From NCBI GenBank assembly GCA_905339165.1, contig CAJPFH010000031.1:39144-103143 (forward strand): a stretch of 64,000 bases of DNA, read 5' to 3'. The notes beneath the pieces are model-generated. The model was not told the origin of the DNA and ran no database searches. It saw only the letters and a list, made by a program, of their open reading frames with translations. The DNA comes from Flavobacteriales bacterium (GTDB lineage Bacteria > Bacteroidota > Bacteroidia > Flavobacteriales_E > Vicingaceae). Each line of letters begins with the position of its first letter. Within the stretch, counting starts at the first letter, position 1. The position numbers and the translations under genes were made by a program. Below are positions 17,480-26,200 of this stretch, piece by piece.

Positions 17480-20400
17480 TTATCTTAAAAGTTTTACTTC
17501 GCCACTTATTTTGTAAGGTATATTATCTAATGTTAGTGCATCAACGGTATAAACGTAAATTCCAATTTGCGTGGGTTTTCCTTTGTAAGTGCCGTCCCAT
17601 CCTATTTTTTGGTCGGTGCTGTTAAACAGTCTTTCACCCCATTCATTATAAATATTAAAATTCAATTCTAAAAAGGGACCTCCTCTCACAAAAAGAGTAT
17701 CGTTCAGCCCATCTCCATTAGGTGTAAAACCTGTTGGTAATACGGGGGCATACACAAAGTCTTCTTTGGGTTTTATTGTTATATCGTTCGATACACTATC
17801 GGTACAACCAAACTGATTGCTTACATAAAGTGTAATGGTATACGTTCCTTCGTTTTGGTAAGAATAAATAGGATGAGTGCTTGCGGAGGTTCCTATACCA
17901 TCGCCAAAAGTCCACCAATTGGAGCTTTGCCCTGTAGAGGTATTGGTAAATTTCACATCTTGATTGGGTTCAAAAATATTTCCATTTGTAGTGAAAGCAG
18001 CTATAGGGCTAGGGAAAATGTTGATTGTTTTTGAAATGGTATCAATACAACCTTTGTCGGTTTGTACTACCAACATTACATTGTATGAGCCTGTTTGAGT
18101 GTAAATATGGGTTACATCTTCCTGCTGAGAGTTAAAGCCATCGCCAAAATTCCACTGCCAGCCGTTGGTTATTCCATTCGGGAAATAGGAGGAATCGTTG
18201 AAATTTACAGGTTGATTAACACAGGCATTGGAATAGTAGAAATCGGCTACCAAGGTGTTTTCCATATTTACAAAAATACTATCGGAAACTGGGTTACAAG
18301 CACCATTGTAATCGGAAGTTAATACAATGTAAAATTGCCCGATAGCACTATCTAGAGAACTTGGGATATAATTCGTGATAAGGTTGGTGTTGTTGGGTAC
18401 AAAAAATCCGGTTCCGGTGCTGCTCCATGTTCCTCCGGGCGAGTTGATAACCTGCCCGATAAGCGAGATAGGTTTGGTGCTGGGGCAGGCTACTATATCA
18501 TTTCCCGCTATTACAATATGCTCTTGTTGCACGGTAATCAAAAGTGTATCGTAGCCCGGCAAACAACTGCCGTTATGGGTAGACTCTAATATCAATTGCA
18601 CCAGTCCGGCTAAACTATCAGCCGAACTTAAAATGTAGATGGCATTTAAAGCCGAATCGTTGGGTTGAAAAGTTCCGGAGCCCAAGGTAGTCCATTTACC
18701 TGTGGTAGAACCACCCGTAACAAATCCATTCAGTTGAGCCTGTAAATCGGTTACGCAAACAGCTATATCAGGCCCTGCCGAAACAAATGCCGAGGGGCCA
18801 AAGGTAATGAGTACCGTATCGGTTACAGCCGCACATTTTCCGTTGTTGGTAGAGGTAAGTACAAGTTTTACCCAACCATTGGCTGTATCGGAAGGGCTGT
18901 ATACATAAAAACAATTAAGAATATTATTGTTAGGAATAAAAACTCCGCTACCCAAGGTAGTCCATTGCCCTGTGGTGGTGCCACCTGAAACAATACCCTG
19001 CAATTGCGTTTGAATACTGAATTTACAAACATATTGGTCTATTCCGGCATTTACAACCGGTGGTGGTGTAATGGTTATAACAATGGTATCGCTAACCGGA
19101 TTGCAGGTGCCATTACCGGTTGTGGTAAGTATTAAAGTTACGGAACCGTTATTAATTTCGGCTTGGGAAGGTATGTACGTAGGATTTAAAACGGTATTGT
19201 TAGGGATATACGTACCGCTGCCTCCTGACCAAATTCCTCCGCTAGCAATCGTAACAGCACCATTTAGCTGATAGTTTGGGGCATTGGCACACACATCATC
19301 ATCGGGGCCTGCATTGGCGGTTGGTGCAGGTGTAAAGCTAAGGGTTATGGTATCTTTCGATTGGTTACAACTATTGGCTGTTAAAATTAGCTGAATTGAA
19401 CCCGCTGCCGTATCGGCCGGACTGGGTACGTAAGTGGCATTTAATGTATTGGCATTTGGGATAAATCCTCCAGACCCTGTGGTACTCCATGTTCCTGTGG
19501 GAGCTCCGGTAATAGACCCATTTAACTGAGCGGTGGTATTGGCACAAATGGTAATATTATTACCTGCATTAGCCACCCCTGCCGGAAGAATAGTAACTTT
19601 GATGGTATCACTAACCGGCAAACAATTACCATTATTGGTAGAAGTTAAAATGAGATAAACTACGCCATTGGCCGAATCTTGCGAACTAGCATGGTAAACG
19701 GCATTTAATGCGTTTGGATTGGGAGTAAAGTTTCCTGTTCCTAGGGTGTTCCACATTCCGGTAACAGTACCCCCGGTTACACTTCCGTTTAATTGTAAAT
19801 GCAGGTTATTTACACATAAGTTGGTGTCGTTTCCGGCAAACACAAGTGGTGCAGGAGTGATCGTAACGATAATGCTGTCCGAAACAGGTAAACAAATGGT
19901 AGGCGTAGTGGTAGTAAGTTTTAGTTTTACCGTACCTGCGTTAATATCTGCTTGGCTTGGAACATAGGTGGCATTTAAGGTAATATTATTAGGAACAAAT
20001 GTTCCCGTTCCGTTACTGATCCAAATAGCCGATGAAGAGTTGGTGATGATCCCGTTTAACAACACATTTGGATTATTTGCACATACTGTTGTATTAACGC
20101 CTGCATCGGCTGTTGGAGCTTTTATAATGGTAACTTTTATTGAATCTTTAGCCGATGGGCAACCTCCGTTGTTTGTAGAGGTAAGTTTTAGCCAAACTAT
20201 TCCGGCTGTTGTATCTCCGTTACTAGGAACGTAGGTAGCATTTAACTGAAAAGGATTGGGAACAAAATTTCCGGTTCCGCTGGTAGTCCATTGACCAAAG
20301 TTAGAGCCGCCCCATACATTTCCATTCAGCACAAGTATGGCATTGTTGGCACAAAGGGTTGTGTCGTTTCCGGCCGATGCAAAAATTTGCGGGGTAAAAT

Positions 20401-22312
20401 AGAGAATTAAACTATCCATTTCAGGCAAACAATTTCCGTTGGCTGTAGAAACTAAATAAAGCGTAACCTGTCCTGCTGCGGTATCTGCATTGCTAGGAAC
20501 ATACTTGGCATTTAGTATGGCTGCGTTTGGGAAAAAAGTTCCTGTTCCGCTGGTTGACCATAAGCCTGTTACTGAACCTCCTGTTACACTACCCGATAGT
20601 TGTACCGAATCTTTGGCACAGGAGTAGATGGTAGGAGGCCCTGCATTGACAACAGGGGCAGGAGTAAAAGTAATCATCATATTATCGCTTACAGGAGTGC
20701 AATTACCTGTAGAAGTAAGTGTAAATTGAATAAATCCAATGGTAGTATCAGCGGGCGAAGGGGTGTAAACCGCGTTTAATGTAGTGTTATTGGGCGTAAA
20801 AATTCCCGAGCCGGTGGTTGTCCATATACCCGTTGTAGAACCACCTACTACCGAGCCATTCAGGTTTACTACGTTGTTGGCACAAACCAGCATATCCGGT
20901 CCGGCATCAACAAAAATTTTAGAGGCAAACTCAGAAAAGAAACCATACCGGCAACCGGTTGCAGCTCCTCCGTTAATAATACCTAGGGCAAATACATCGG
21001 TTGAGTTGGTAACTAAAAAAGTAGAATCGACTGGTATTTGTACGGTATTATACTGAATTCTTGCAGCCATCCATTGACCACCTGTTCCTGGCACTGCAAC
21101 GAATGAAGCAGGATTTATTACCGCTGTACCTGAACCTATAATTGAAAAATTCCCTATAGAGGCCGACCTTACTAATAAGGTAAGAAAAAAGGTTTCGGCT
21201 GTAGAACGCACAAAACTTACTTGCTGAGAGCCTGCACAATTAAGAGGGGGTAATATGGCTTGCCCCATTTCGCAGCCAAATCCGGTAATGTGCATGGCAT
21301 AAACAGGTTTCGAAGAGGTAATATATACACTGCTACCGGCCGGAGAGCCAAAAAGATTATCCATATCGTACCGATAGGTTTCTCCTGCAAACAAGGTGGC
21401 AATGGGTATGGGGTTTCCGTTTATAAAAATTTGAGTGTTATTCTGTACAGCAGTAATAATAACACTTTCATCGCCTGTGGCATTTAATTGTCCTTTAACG
21501 GCAACATATTCGGTACCTAAAATATCTACAGGAACTATTTGGTCTCCGGTTAAATCGTAGCAACCACCCGAAGGATTATGATTGGAATCATCCTTAATGC
21601 TTACCGCAATAGGTTTATCCGCAATAACAACAGCCCCCGAAGGGTGAGTAGAGGGTTGTTGATAATTTAAGCCTGTCCAACCGCAGGAATATGTTTGGCC
21701 CATGTTTAATGTAACACTAAATTGCTGCAGGGCAGGGTGTCCGTCTACCTGAACGGGAGAATAAATGGTTACTACTGTATTATTTTCTGTAGCTACAATA
21801 TCAAACGAGGCATATGCTTCGTGTGGAGAAGCAAAGGTGTGGTTAAAGAATGGGGCGTGTTTGTGTAGTGGAATGTAAAATTCTTTACCTAGTCCGTTGG
21901 CTCCTTTCAATGCAAAAATATCGGTGTTGTTGGTGTTACTTATTTCGTAATAACAAGTAATAGTAGCAGTAGATTGAACTCTTAATCCGGTGTTTAAAAC
22001 AACATTGGTGGGTTCTGTTTCCAACATTGTTTTGAATGAAGTAAGATTTATTCTGGCGGTAGAATTTGCATTTAGGTTTACGACAATGGGTACACCTCCA
22101 TTAAACCCAGGGTTGGCAGGTTGAGAAATGGTAACGGTTGCTGCCTGCCCAAAAGTAGATACTAAGAGATAGATGGGTTCTCCTCCGGGTGTGTTGTGTA
22201 AATCGGTAACTTCCGGTGGGGCAAACCAAAAATCGGTTCCGCTTTGGGCTTTAGTAATAAATGGAAAAAACGAAAGAAATGCTCCGAGGGAAAAAGCATA
22301 AAATTTTTTCAT
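17480..22312 (-). CDS. Giant T9SS cargo protein: IgGFc-binding-like, ten tandem repeats, two PKD domains, type-B sorting domain
   Basis: A 1610-residue exported protein. Signal peptide 1-~23. Residues ~24-460 resemble the IgGFc-binding/adhesion domain (GTDFWFAPPE start, DIVATENNTVVTIYSP, VPVDILGTEYVAV). Residues ~467-1350 are ten repeats of ~88 residues, each with AG-D-x-x-x-C-A-N-N, G-x-W-x-T-x-G-T-G-x-F-x-P-N, LNATYVPS-x-ADT and SDTI-x-V-T. Two PKD domains follow (WNFGDGF and WTFGDGIG). The last ~90 residues are a gliding-motility/type-B sorting domain (LPTGFTPNGDGLNDT, NIYNEWGERLF, GWDGTYKGKP). Paired Cys residues occur in most repeats. It is probably a surface adhesin exported by T9SS with the adjacent PorP/SprF protein. 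Confidence 0.9.
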   Translation of the reverse strand: MKKFYAFSLGAFLSFFPFITKAQSGTDFWFAPPEVTDLHNTPGGEPIYLLVSTFGQAATVTISQPANPGFNGGVPIVVNLNANSTARINLTSFKTMLETEPTNVVLNTGLRVQSTATITCYYEISNTNNTDIFALKGANGLGKEFYIPLHKHAPFFNHTFASPHEAYASFDIVATENNTVVTIYSPVQVDGHPALQQFSVTLNMGQTYSCGWTGLNYQQPSTHPSGAVVIADKPIAVSIKDDSNHNPSGGCYDLTGDQIVPVDILGTEYVAVKGQLNATGDESVIITAVQNNTQIFINGNPIPIATLFAGETYRYDMDNLFGSPAGSSVYITSSKPVYAMHITGFGCEMGQAILPPLNCAGSQQVSFVRSTAETFFLTLLVRSASIGNFSIIGSGTAVINPASFVAVPGTGGQWMAARIQYNTVQIPVDSTFLVTNSTDVFALGIINGGAATGCRYGFFSEFASKIFVDAGPDMLVCANNVVNLNGSVVGGSTTGIWTTTGSGIFTPNNTTLNAVYTPSPADTTIGFIQFTLTSTGNCTPVSDNMMITFTPAPVVNAGPPTIYSCAKDSVQLSGSVTGGSVTGLWSTSGTGTFFPNAAILNAKYVPSNADTAAGQVTLYLVSTANGNCLPEMDSLILYFTPQIFASAGNDTTLCANNAILVLNGNVWGGSNFGQWTTSGTGNFVPNPFQLNATYVPSNGDTTAGIVWLKLTSTNNGGCPSAKDSIKVTIIKAPTADAGVNTTVCANNPNVLLNGIITNSSSAIWISNGTGTFVPNNITLNATYVPSQADINAGTVKLKLTTTTPTICLPVSDSIIVTITPAPLVFAGNDTNLCVNNLHLQLNGSVTGGTVTGMWNTLGTGNFTPNPNALNAVYHASSQDSANGVVYLILTSTNNGNCLPVSDTIKVTILPAGVANAGNNITICANTTAQLNGSITGAPTGTWSTTGSGGFIPNANTLNATYVPSPADTAAGSIQLILTANSCNQSKDTITLSFTPAPTANAGPDDDVCANAPNYQLNGAVTIASGGIWSGGSGTYIPNNTVLNPTYIPSQAEINNGSVTLILTTTGNGTCNPVSDTIVITITPPPVVNAGIDQYVCKFSIQTQLQGIVSGGTTTGQWTTLGSGVFIPNNNILNCFYVYSPSDTANGWVKLVLTSTNNGKCAAVTDTVLITFGPSAFVSAGPDIAVCVTDLQAQLNGFVTGGSTTGKWTTLGSGTFQPNDSALNAIYILSSADSLAGLVQLILESTHNGSCLPGYDTLLITVQQEHIVIAGNDIVACPSTKPISLIGQVINSPGGTWSSTGTGFFVPNNTNLITNYIPSSLDSAIGQFYIVLTSDYNGACNPVSDSIFVNMENTLVADFYYSNACVNQPVNFNDSSYFPNGITNGWQWNFGDGFNSQQEDVTHIYTQTGSYNVMLVVQTDKGCIDTISKTINIFPSPIAAFTTNGNIFEPNQDVKFTNTSTGQSSNWWTFGDGIGTSASTHPIYSYQNEGTYTITLYVSNQFGCTDSVSNDITIKPKEDFVYAPVLPTGFTPNGDGLNDTLFVRGGPFLELNFNIYNEWGERLFNSTDQKIGWDGTYKGKPTQIGIYVYTVDALTLDNIPYKISGEVKLLR
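18255..20914 (-). repeat. Ten tandem in-frame repeats of ~266 bp (~88 aa)
   Basis: Ten successive units encode the same pattern: AGxD, a Cys-Ala-Asn-Asn block, LNGSVTGG, GxWxTxGTGxF, PNxxxLNATY, PSxADTxxG, LTSTxNGxC and SDxIxVTxTP. Units differ at many positions, including the loop after LNG, so this is an old expansion and not a slippage tract. The first unit starts near 20914 and the last ends near 18255. Confidence 0.85.
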
Positions 22313-22504
22313 AGAGTAATATTTTGTAATAATGTTACGTACAAGTGAATAGATGGTTACATTTTGTTTGTAGTTATTGATTTATATCTATTTTACAAAC
22401 AGTTAAACTTTTTACGCAATTACATTTTAATATAGATTTGAAGAAACAAAGGGAATTGCAAAAGAGCCTTGTTTTTTACTTGTAATTTAGCCGAAAAATA
22501 AAGT

Positions 22505-23032
22505 ATGCGAGTTAAAATTGGAATTGTTACCACTTCAGACAGAGCTTCGGCCAATGTATATGAAGATATTTCGGGCAAAGAAATTATGGGTACTTTAAGT
22601 TCATATTTACTTTCCGACTGGGAACCGGTTTATAGGGTAATACCCGATGAGCAATCAATGATAGAATCTACTTTAATTGAGTTGTGCGATAAAGAAAATT
22701 GTTGCTTGGTGGTTACCACAGGTGGTACCGGGCCAGCTCTGCGAGATGTAACCACCGAAGCGACCGAAGCGGTTTGTCAAAAATTGTTGCCGGGTTTTGG
22801 CGAATTAATGCGTAATGTAAGTTTGCAATATGTGCCCACAGCTATTCTATCCAGGCAAACGGCCGGAATCCGAAACAAAACCTTAATTATAAACTTGCCA
22901 GGAAAACCATCGGCCATTAGGCAGTGTTTAGATGCTGTTTTTCCTGCTATTCCTTATTGTATCGATTTAATTGAGGGGCCTTTTTTAGAATGTAATGCAG
23001 AGGTGATAAAAATATTTAGGCCAAAGAAATAG
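22505..23032 (+). CDS. mog: MoaB/MogA-family molybdenum cofactor biosynthesis protein
   Basis: A 175-residue protein of the MoeA/MogA fold. The family motif VVTTGGTGPALRDVTTEA lies near residues 76-93. Near the C-terminus are NLPGKPSAIRQCLDAVFPAIPYCIDLI and an EGPFLE tail. MogA adenylates molybdopterin before molybdate insertion; MoaB homologues are very similar, so the exact subtype is uncertain. No other molybdenum-cofactor gene is in the window. The gene is flanked by the giant cargo gene (divergent) and a repeat array. Confidence 0.88.
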   Translation: MRVKIGIVTTSDRASANVYEDISGKEIMGTLSSYLLSDWEPVYRVIPDEQSMIESTLIELCDKENCCLVVTTGGTGPALRDVTTEATEAVCQKLLPGFGELMRNVSLQYVPTAILSRQTAGIRNKTLIINLPGKPSAIRQCLDAVFPAIPYCIDLIEGPFLECNAEVIKIFRPKK

Positions 23033-23085
23033 AGGATTGTTCTTTCTCCTTTCTTGCTAAAAATTGTTTTTAATACTACGAGGCT

Positions 23086-23362
23086 TTTCTCCTCGATACG
23101 CCCTCATGCTTCGGGCTACTCGAAGTGACAGAGGATGATAAAAACCTCTGTTTAGATTCCGAAACAAGTTCGGAATAACTAGTTCTCGTATTGCGTCATG
23201 CTAAACTTGTTTCAGCATCTTTCTTTTTCGTCATTGCGAGCGAAGCGAAGCAATCTTTTTAATACGAAGCAAGAATGAAGAGATTGCTTCAGTCGTACCT
23301 CCTTCGCAATGACGAGGTATGGTTTGCTTCGCTTAGATTCCGAAACAAGTTCGGAATGACTT
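23086..23362. repeat. REP-like intergenic repeat array 1 (units A, B, B', C, B)
   Basis: This fills most of the 397-bp gap between mog and the next gene; no coding potential is seen. Unit A (23091-23131) contains a tcgatacgccc...gggctactcga palindrome. Unit B (about 23154-23180 and again at 23336-23360) is a palindrome around gaaacaagttcgga. Unit B' (about 23193-23220) contains a ttgtttcagca arm. Unit C (23229-23314) is a long hairpin with perfect arms CGTCATTGCGA (23229-23239) and TCGCAATGACG (23304-23314). Array 2 (24970-25107) repeats A-B-B' in the same order. Such elements form hairpins and can promote recombination. Confidence 0.75.
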
Positions 23363-23429
23363 TCTTTTGTTTTTACTTTTCAAGATTTCTTTTTTCAACT
23401 TTCTGATTTCATATTTCTACTTTCCACTT

Positions 23430-24461
23430 TCATCTTTTCAAGGTAACATTTCCTTTTTTGGTTATTACCTCTCCGTTTGGCAGCGTGGCTACCAGCGTGT
23501 AGGCATACACCCCTGTGGGGGCGGGTTGCCCTTTAAAGATGCCATCCCAGCCTGTTTCTTTTTCGTTGCTGTAAAACACTTGCTGCCCCCAGCGGTTGTA
23601 CACCCGCAGTTCTATGCTCTGCATGTACTTTGTACCGAGTACTCTAAATACATCGTTCTCTCCATCTGCGTTGGGCGAAAAGGCAGTAGGTAGGTTTAAG
23701 TAAGCGGTATCTTTGGGTATAGGAGGCGGCAGGGTATCGTTGCAGCGGTATATGCTTACTTCGTCTAGGTAGTAGTAGGCGTAATTTTTAAAGGAATTGG
23801 TTTGCGTGTTTTGTTTAAAAACAGCTATTACTTCATTTTGAAGAGCAAAATTGCCAATTATAAAATACTTTTCATCGCCTTTTGCTTTATAATTCATTTT
23901 TAATTCTACCCAACCACTGTCATTTTCCAAATAATAGTCTTCCTGTACAAATGAAACTTTTTGTTGTATGAAGGCTAAACTATCCGTTAAATAAGGAGTA
24001 ATGGAGTAATCACTTTTATAATTTAAAAACAAAATGCCAAAATATTTTGCATTTATGTAGTAATTTGAGCTATCGCCATGACTAATAAAAAATGAAATAC
24101 AGTATATTGAATCTTTTTGCAAAACATTCTTTAATGACCCTTGTACAAATTCTCTATCAATGCCAAATGAAAAGTAAAGATAACCACCTGCATAGGCTAT
24201 TCCACTTTTTGCAACTTCGTGCCCAATTCCATTTTGTGGTACACCTGCCCCCCAGTTTATAATATTGCATTCATTAAAATAATCAGGTGTTTTGTTATCT
24301 GGAGAATACCAATTATTGCAGTACTCATAATATATACCAGCAGAAAGATATGTATCACAGGCATTATTATACTCTTCAAAGCTATTATTCAAAACCAAGT
24401 TTATTTGAGCAGAACAAAGTACATAAGAAGATAAAAATATATATGTAAAAATATATTGCAT
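23430..24461 (-). CDS. T9SS type-B-sorted exported protein, module 3
   Basis: A 343-residue protein, one of three paralogues in tandem (others at 25145 and 27479). Signal peptide MQYIFTYIFLSSYVLCSAQ. The N-terminal ~220 residues look like a jelly-roll/CBM-like lectin domain (LVLNNSFEEYNNACDTY, TPDYFNECN, SIYCISFFISHGDSSNYYI, WVELKMNYKAKGDEKYFII). The C-terminal ~95 residues are a gliding-motility type-B sorting domain (LPTAFSPNADGENDVF, LRVYNRWGQQVFY, GWDGIFKGQPAPTGVYAY). I chose the ATG at 24461; an in-frame ATG at 24479 adds six residues and lies within a terminator hairpin. No function beyond surface display is evident. Confidence 0.85.
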   Translation of the reverse strand: MQYIFTYIFLSSYVLCSAQINLVLNNSFEEYNNACDTYLSAGIYYEYCNNWYSPDNKTPDYFNECNIINWGAGVPQNGIGHEVAKSGIAYAGGYLYFSFGIDREFVQGSLKNVLQKDSIYCISFFISHGDSSNYYINAKYFGILFLNYKSDYSITPYLTDSLAFIQQKVSFVQEDYYLENDSGWVELKMNYKAKGDEKYFIIGNFALQNEVIAVFKQNTQTNSFKNYAYYYLDEVSIYRCNDTLPPPIPKDTAYLNLPTAFSPNADGENDVFRVLGTKYMQSIELRVYNRWGQQVFYSNEKETGWDGIFKGQPAPTGVYAYTLVATLPNGEVITKKGNVTLKR

Positions 24462-24489
24462 AAAAAAAAAGAGAGTCAAAAGGCTCTCT
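24462..24489 (-). terminator. Rho-independent terminator directly before the module-3 type-B gene
   Basis: An 8-bp stem (AGAGAGTC/GGCTCTCT, one G-U pair, loop AAAA) at 24470-24489 is followed on the minus strand by eight Ts that run straight into the ATG at 24461. It should end transcription from the type-A remnant and would leave the type-B gene dependent on read-through or on attenuation. Confidence 0.7.
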
Positions 24490-24494
24490 GAATA

Positions 24495-24854
24495 CTATTT
24501 AATAATTATAATTTTAGTGTTAAAAACAATGTTATTACCCCTTGCTTTTATATTATAAATACCGGTTGGCAAGGTTGTAATATCTATTGATGTTAAGCTA
24601 TTTTTTGTTACTTTTTCCGCTACAAGCTGCCCAATTGAACTATATACCGAAATATGTACAACTGTATTTTCCGGCAACTCAACTACAACTATTTCAGCAG
24701 CCGGATTGGGATAAATTTTTATCAAAGAATTTTCCGCTATTGTATTCTCTTTTTCTTCCGATGGTGCTAATCTTTGCCCGTTTCCATTTATATCACCCTG
24801 CTGCCGCAAGTATTTACTTGTGGCATTAAAATTTGTATTTAAAATTGACTGCAT
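24495..24854 (-). pseudogene. Remnant of the type-A-sorted beta-helix gene, module 3 (sorting domain only)
   Basis: An open frame of 119 codons with no signal peptide. From about residue 21 it aligns with the end of the 1382-residue protein at 28532: DINGNGQRLAPSEEKENT, followed by a type-A T9SS sorting domain (LIKIYPNPAAEIVVVELP, then LPTGIYNIKARG). A sorting domain without an export signal cannot reach the T9SS, so this is most likely what remains after deletion of the 5' part of a paralogue. Alternatively it is a recently formed small cytosolic protein, which I consider unlikely. Confidence 0.7.
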
Positions 24855-24878
24855 ATTTCCTTGCTAAAGTTAAGCAAC

Positions 24879-24918
24879 TTTTTTCTTTTCTTTTTTTCGC
24901 AAAAAAGAAAAGAAAAAA
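24879..24918. repeat. Perfect 18-bp homopyrimidine/homopurine inverted repeat
   Basis: T6-C-T4-C-T6 at 24879-24896 pairs exactly with A6-G-A4-G-A6 at 24901-24918 across the four-base loop TCGC. It lies 25 bp upstream of the module-3 remnant start, between the remnant and repeat array 2. It could be a bidirectional terminator or a recombination scar. Confidence 0.65.
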
Positions 24919-24969
24919 AAGAAAAAACTCCTTGCAGAAGAAATTGTTTTTTAAAACTTTTCAGCTTAC

Positions 24970-25107
24970 CTTCTCGATACGCCCTCATGCTTCGGGCTAC
25001 TCGAAGTGACAGAGAATGAAAAAAACTTCGATTAGATTCCGAAACAAGTTCGGAATGACCTTTTTTTTTCCTCGCTTTGCGTCATGCTGAACTTGTTTCA
25101 GCATCTT
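24970..25107. repeat. REP-like intergenic repeat array 2 (units A, B, B')
   Basis: The same three units as array 1, in the same order and orientation: A (24972-25012), B (about 25034-25059) and B' (about 25079-25106). Unit C is absent. The array separates module 3 from module 2, so the type-B gene and remnant of module 3 are bracketed by matching arrays. No coding sequence is seen in the 290-bp gap. Confidence 0.75.
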
Positions 25108-25144
25108 TTTAGTTCGGGATAACGGTAAAAATTTATATTCCCTT

Positions 25145-26161
25145 TCATCTCTTCAAAGTAACATTTCCTTTTTTTGTTATTACCTCTCCGTTTGGCAGGG
25201 TGGCTACCAGCGTGTAGGCATACACTCCTGTGGGGGCAGGCTGCCCTTTAAACGTGCCATCCCAGCCTGTTTCTTTTTGGTTGGTGTAAAATACCTCCTG
25301 CCCCCAGCGGTTATACACCCGCAGCTCTATGCTCTGCACGTACTTTGTGCCCAGTACCCGAAACACATCGTTTTGCCCATCTGCGTTGGGCGAAAAGGCG
25401 GTGGGCAGGTTTAGGTAAGCGGTATCTTTGGGTACAGGGGGTGGCAGGGTATCGTTGCAGCGGTATATGCTTACTTCGTCTAGGTAGTAACAGCTATTTT
25501 TACTAATAGAAGTATTGTTTTTCTTTAGAGTGTCAATATTTGATGTTAGTGCAAAATTTCCTATAACAAAGTATTTTTCATCTCCTTTTGCTTTATAATT
25601 CATTTTCAACTCAATCCAACCACTATCATTTTCAATATAAAAATCTTCTTGTACAAATGAAACTTTTTGTTGTATGTATGTTAAGCTATCCGTCAGGTAT
25701 GGCGTTATTGTATAATCGCTTTTATAATCAATAAACCATATTCCTATGTTGTTGGCGTTTATATAATAATTTGTAGAATCTGCATGGCTTATCCGAAATG
25801 ATATACAATAAATAGTGTCTTCTTTTAGTGATTCTTTTAATGTCCCTTGTATATATTCTCTTATAGAACTGTAATTTTCAAATACAACTAAACCAATATA
25901 TGCGTTGCCTGTGAAAGCAAATTCATATCCAAAACGATTTTGAGGAACACCTGCTACATTTTTGTAAACGAAATTGTTACATTCATTAAAATAATCTGGA
26001 GTTGACCAATCAGGTTCACTCCAGAAATTTGAGTATAATCCAACGGCATAAGTATCACAAGCCTTATTATACTCTTCAAAACTATGGTTAAGTACCAAAT
26101 TATTTTGAGATAACATAGCAATGCTATAAAGAAAATATATACATATTAAAACTTTATTCAT
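25145..26161 (-). CDS. T9SS type-B-sorted exported protein, module 2
   Basis: A 338-residue paralogue of the proteins at 23430 and 27479, with the same layout. Signal peptide MNKVLICIYFLYSIAMLSQ, lectin-like domain (LVLNHSFEEYNKACDTY, TPDYFNECNNF, REYIQGTLKESLKEDTIYC), then a type-B sorting domain (FSPNADGQNDVFRVLG, NRWGQEVFYTNQKETGWDG). The first 345 bp from its 3' end align with the other two copies without a length change, while the upstream part has diverged more. I chose the ATG at 26161; the in-frame ATG at 26182 lies inside the preceding terminator hairpin. Confidence 0.85.
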   Translation of the reverse strand: MNKVLICIYFLYSIAMLSQNNLVLNHSFEEYNKACDTYAVGLYSNFWSEPDWSTPDYFNECNNFVYKNVAGVPQNRFGYEFAFTGNAYIGLVVFENYSSIREYIQGTLKESLKEDTIYCISFRISHADSTNYYINANNIGIWFIDYKSDYTITPYLTDSLTYIQQKVSFVQEDFYIENDSGWIELKMNYKAKGDEKYFVIGNFALTSNIDTLKKNNTSISKNSCYYLDEVSIYRCNDTLPPPVPKDTAYLNLPTAFSPNADGQNDVFRVLGTKYVQSIELRVYNRWGQEVFYTNQKETGWDGTFKGQPAPTGVYAYTLVATLPNGEVITKKGNVTLKR

Positions 26162-26166
26162 AGAAC

Positions 26167-26194
26167 AAAAAAGGAGAGACATAGGCTCTCCTTT
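26167..26194 (-). terminator. Rho-independent terminator before the module-2 type-B gene
   Basis: Stem AAGGAGAG (26171-26178) with CTCTCCTT (26186-26193), loop of seven bases, followed on the minus strand by a T-rich run to 26167. It ends about 5 bp before the ATG at 26161, the same placement as the terminator in module 3. Confidence 0.65.
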
Positions 26195-26200
26195 GAAGGT

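Noticed and set aside
19071..20234. Several long open frames on the plus strand opposite the repeat protein
   Set aside because: They mirror the repetitive minus-strand gene, lack start context and change with repeat phase; shadow frames.
23086..25107. Possible CRISPR array from repeated palindromic units
   Set aside because: Units differ in type and spacing, there are no regular spacers and no cas gene; the pattern is that of REP-like intergenic elements.
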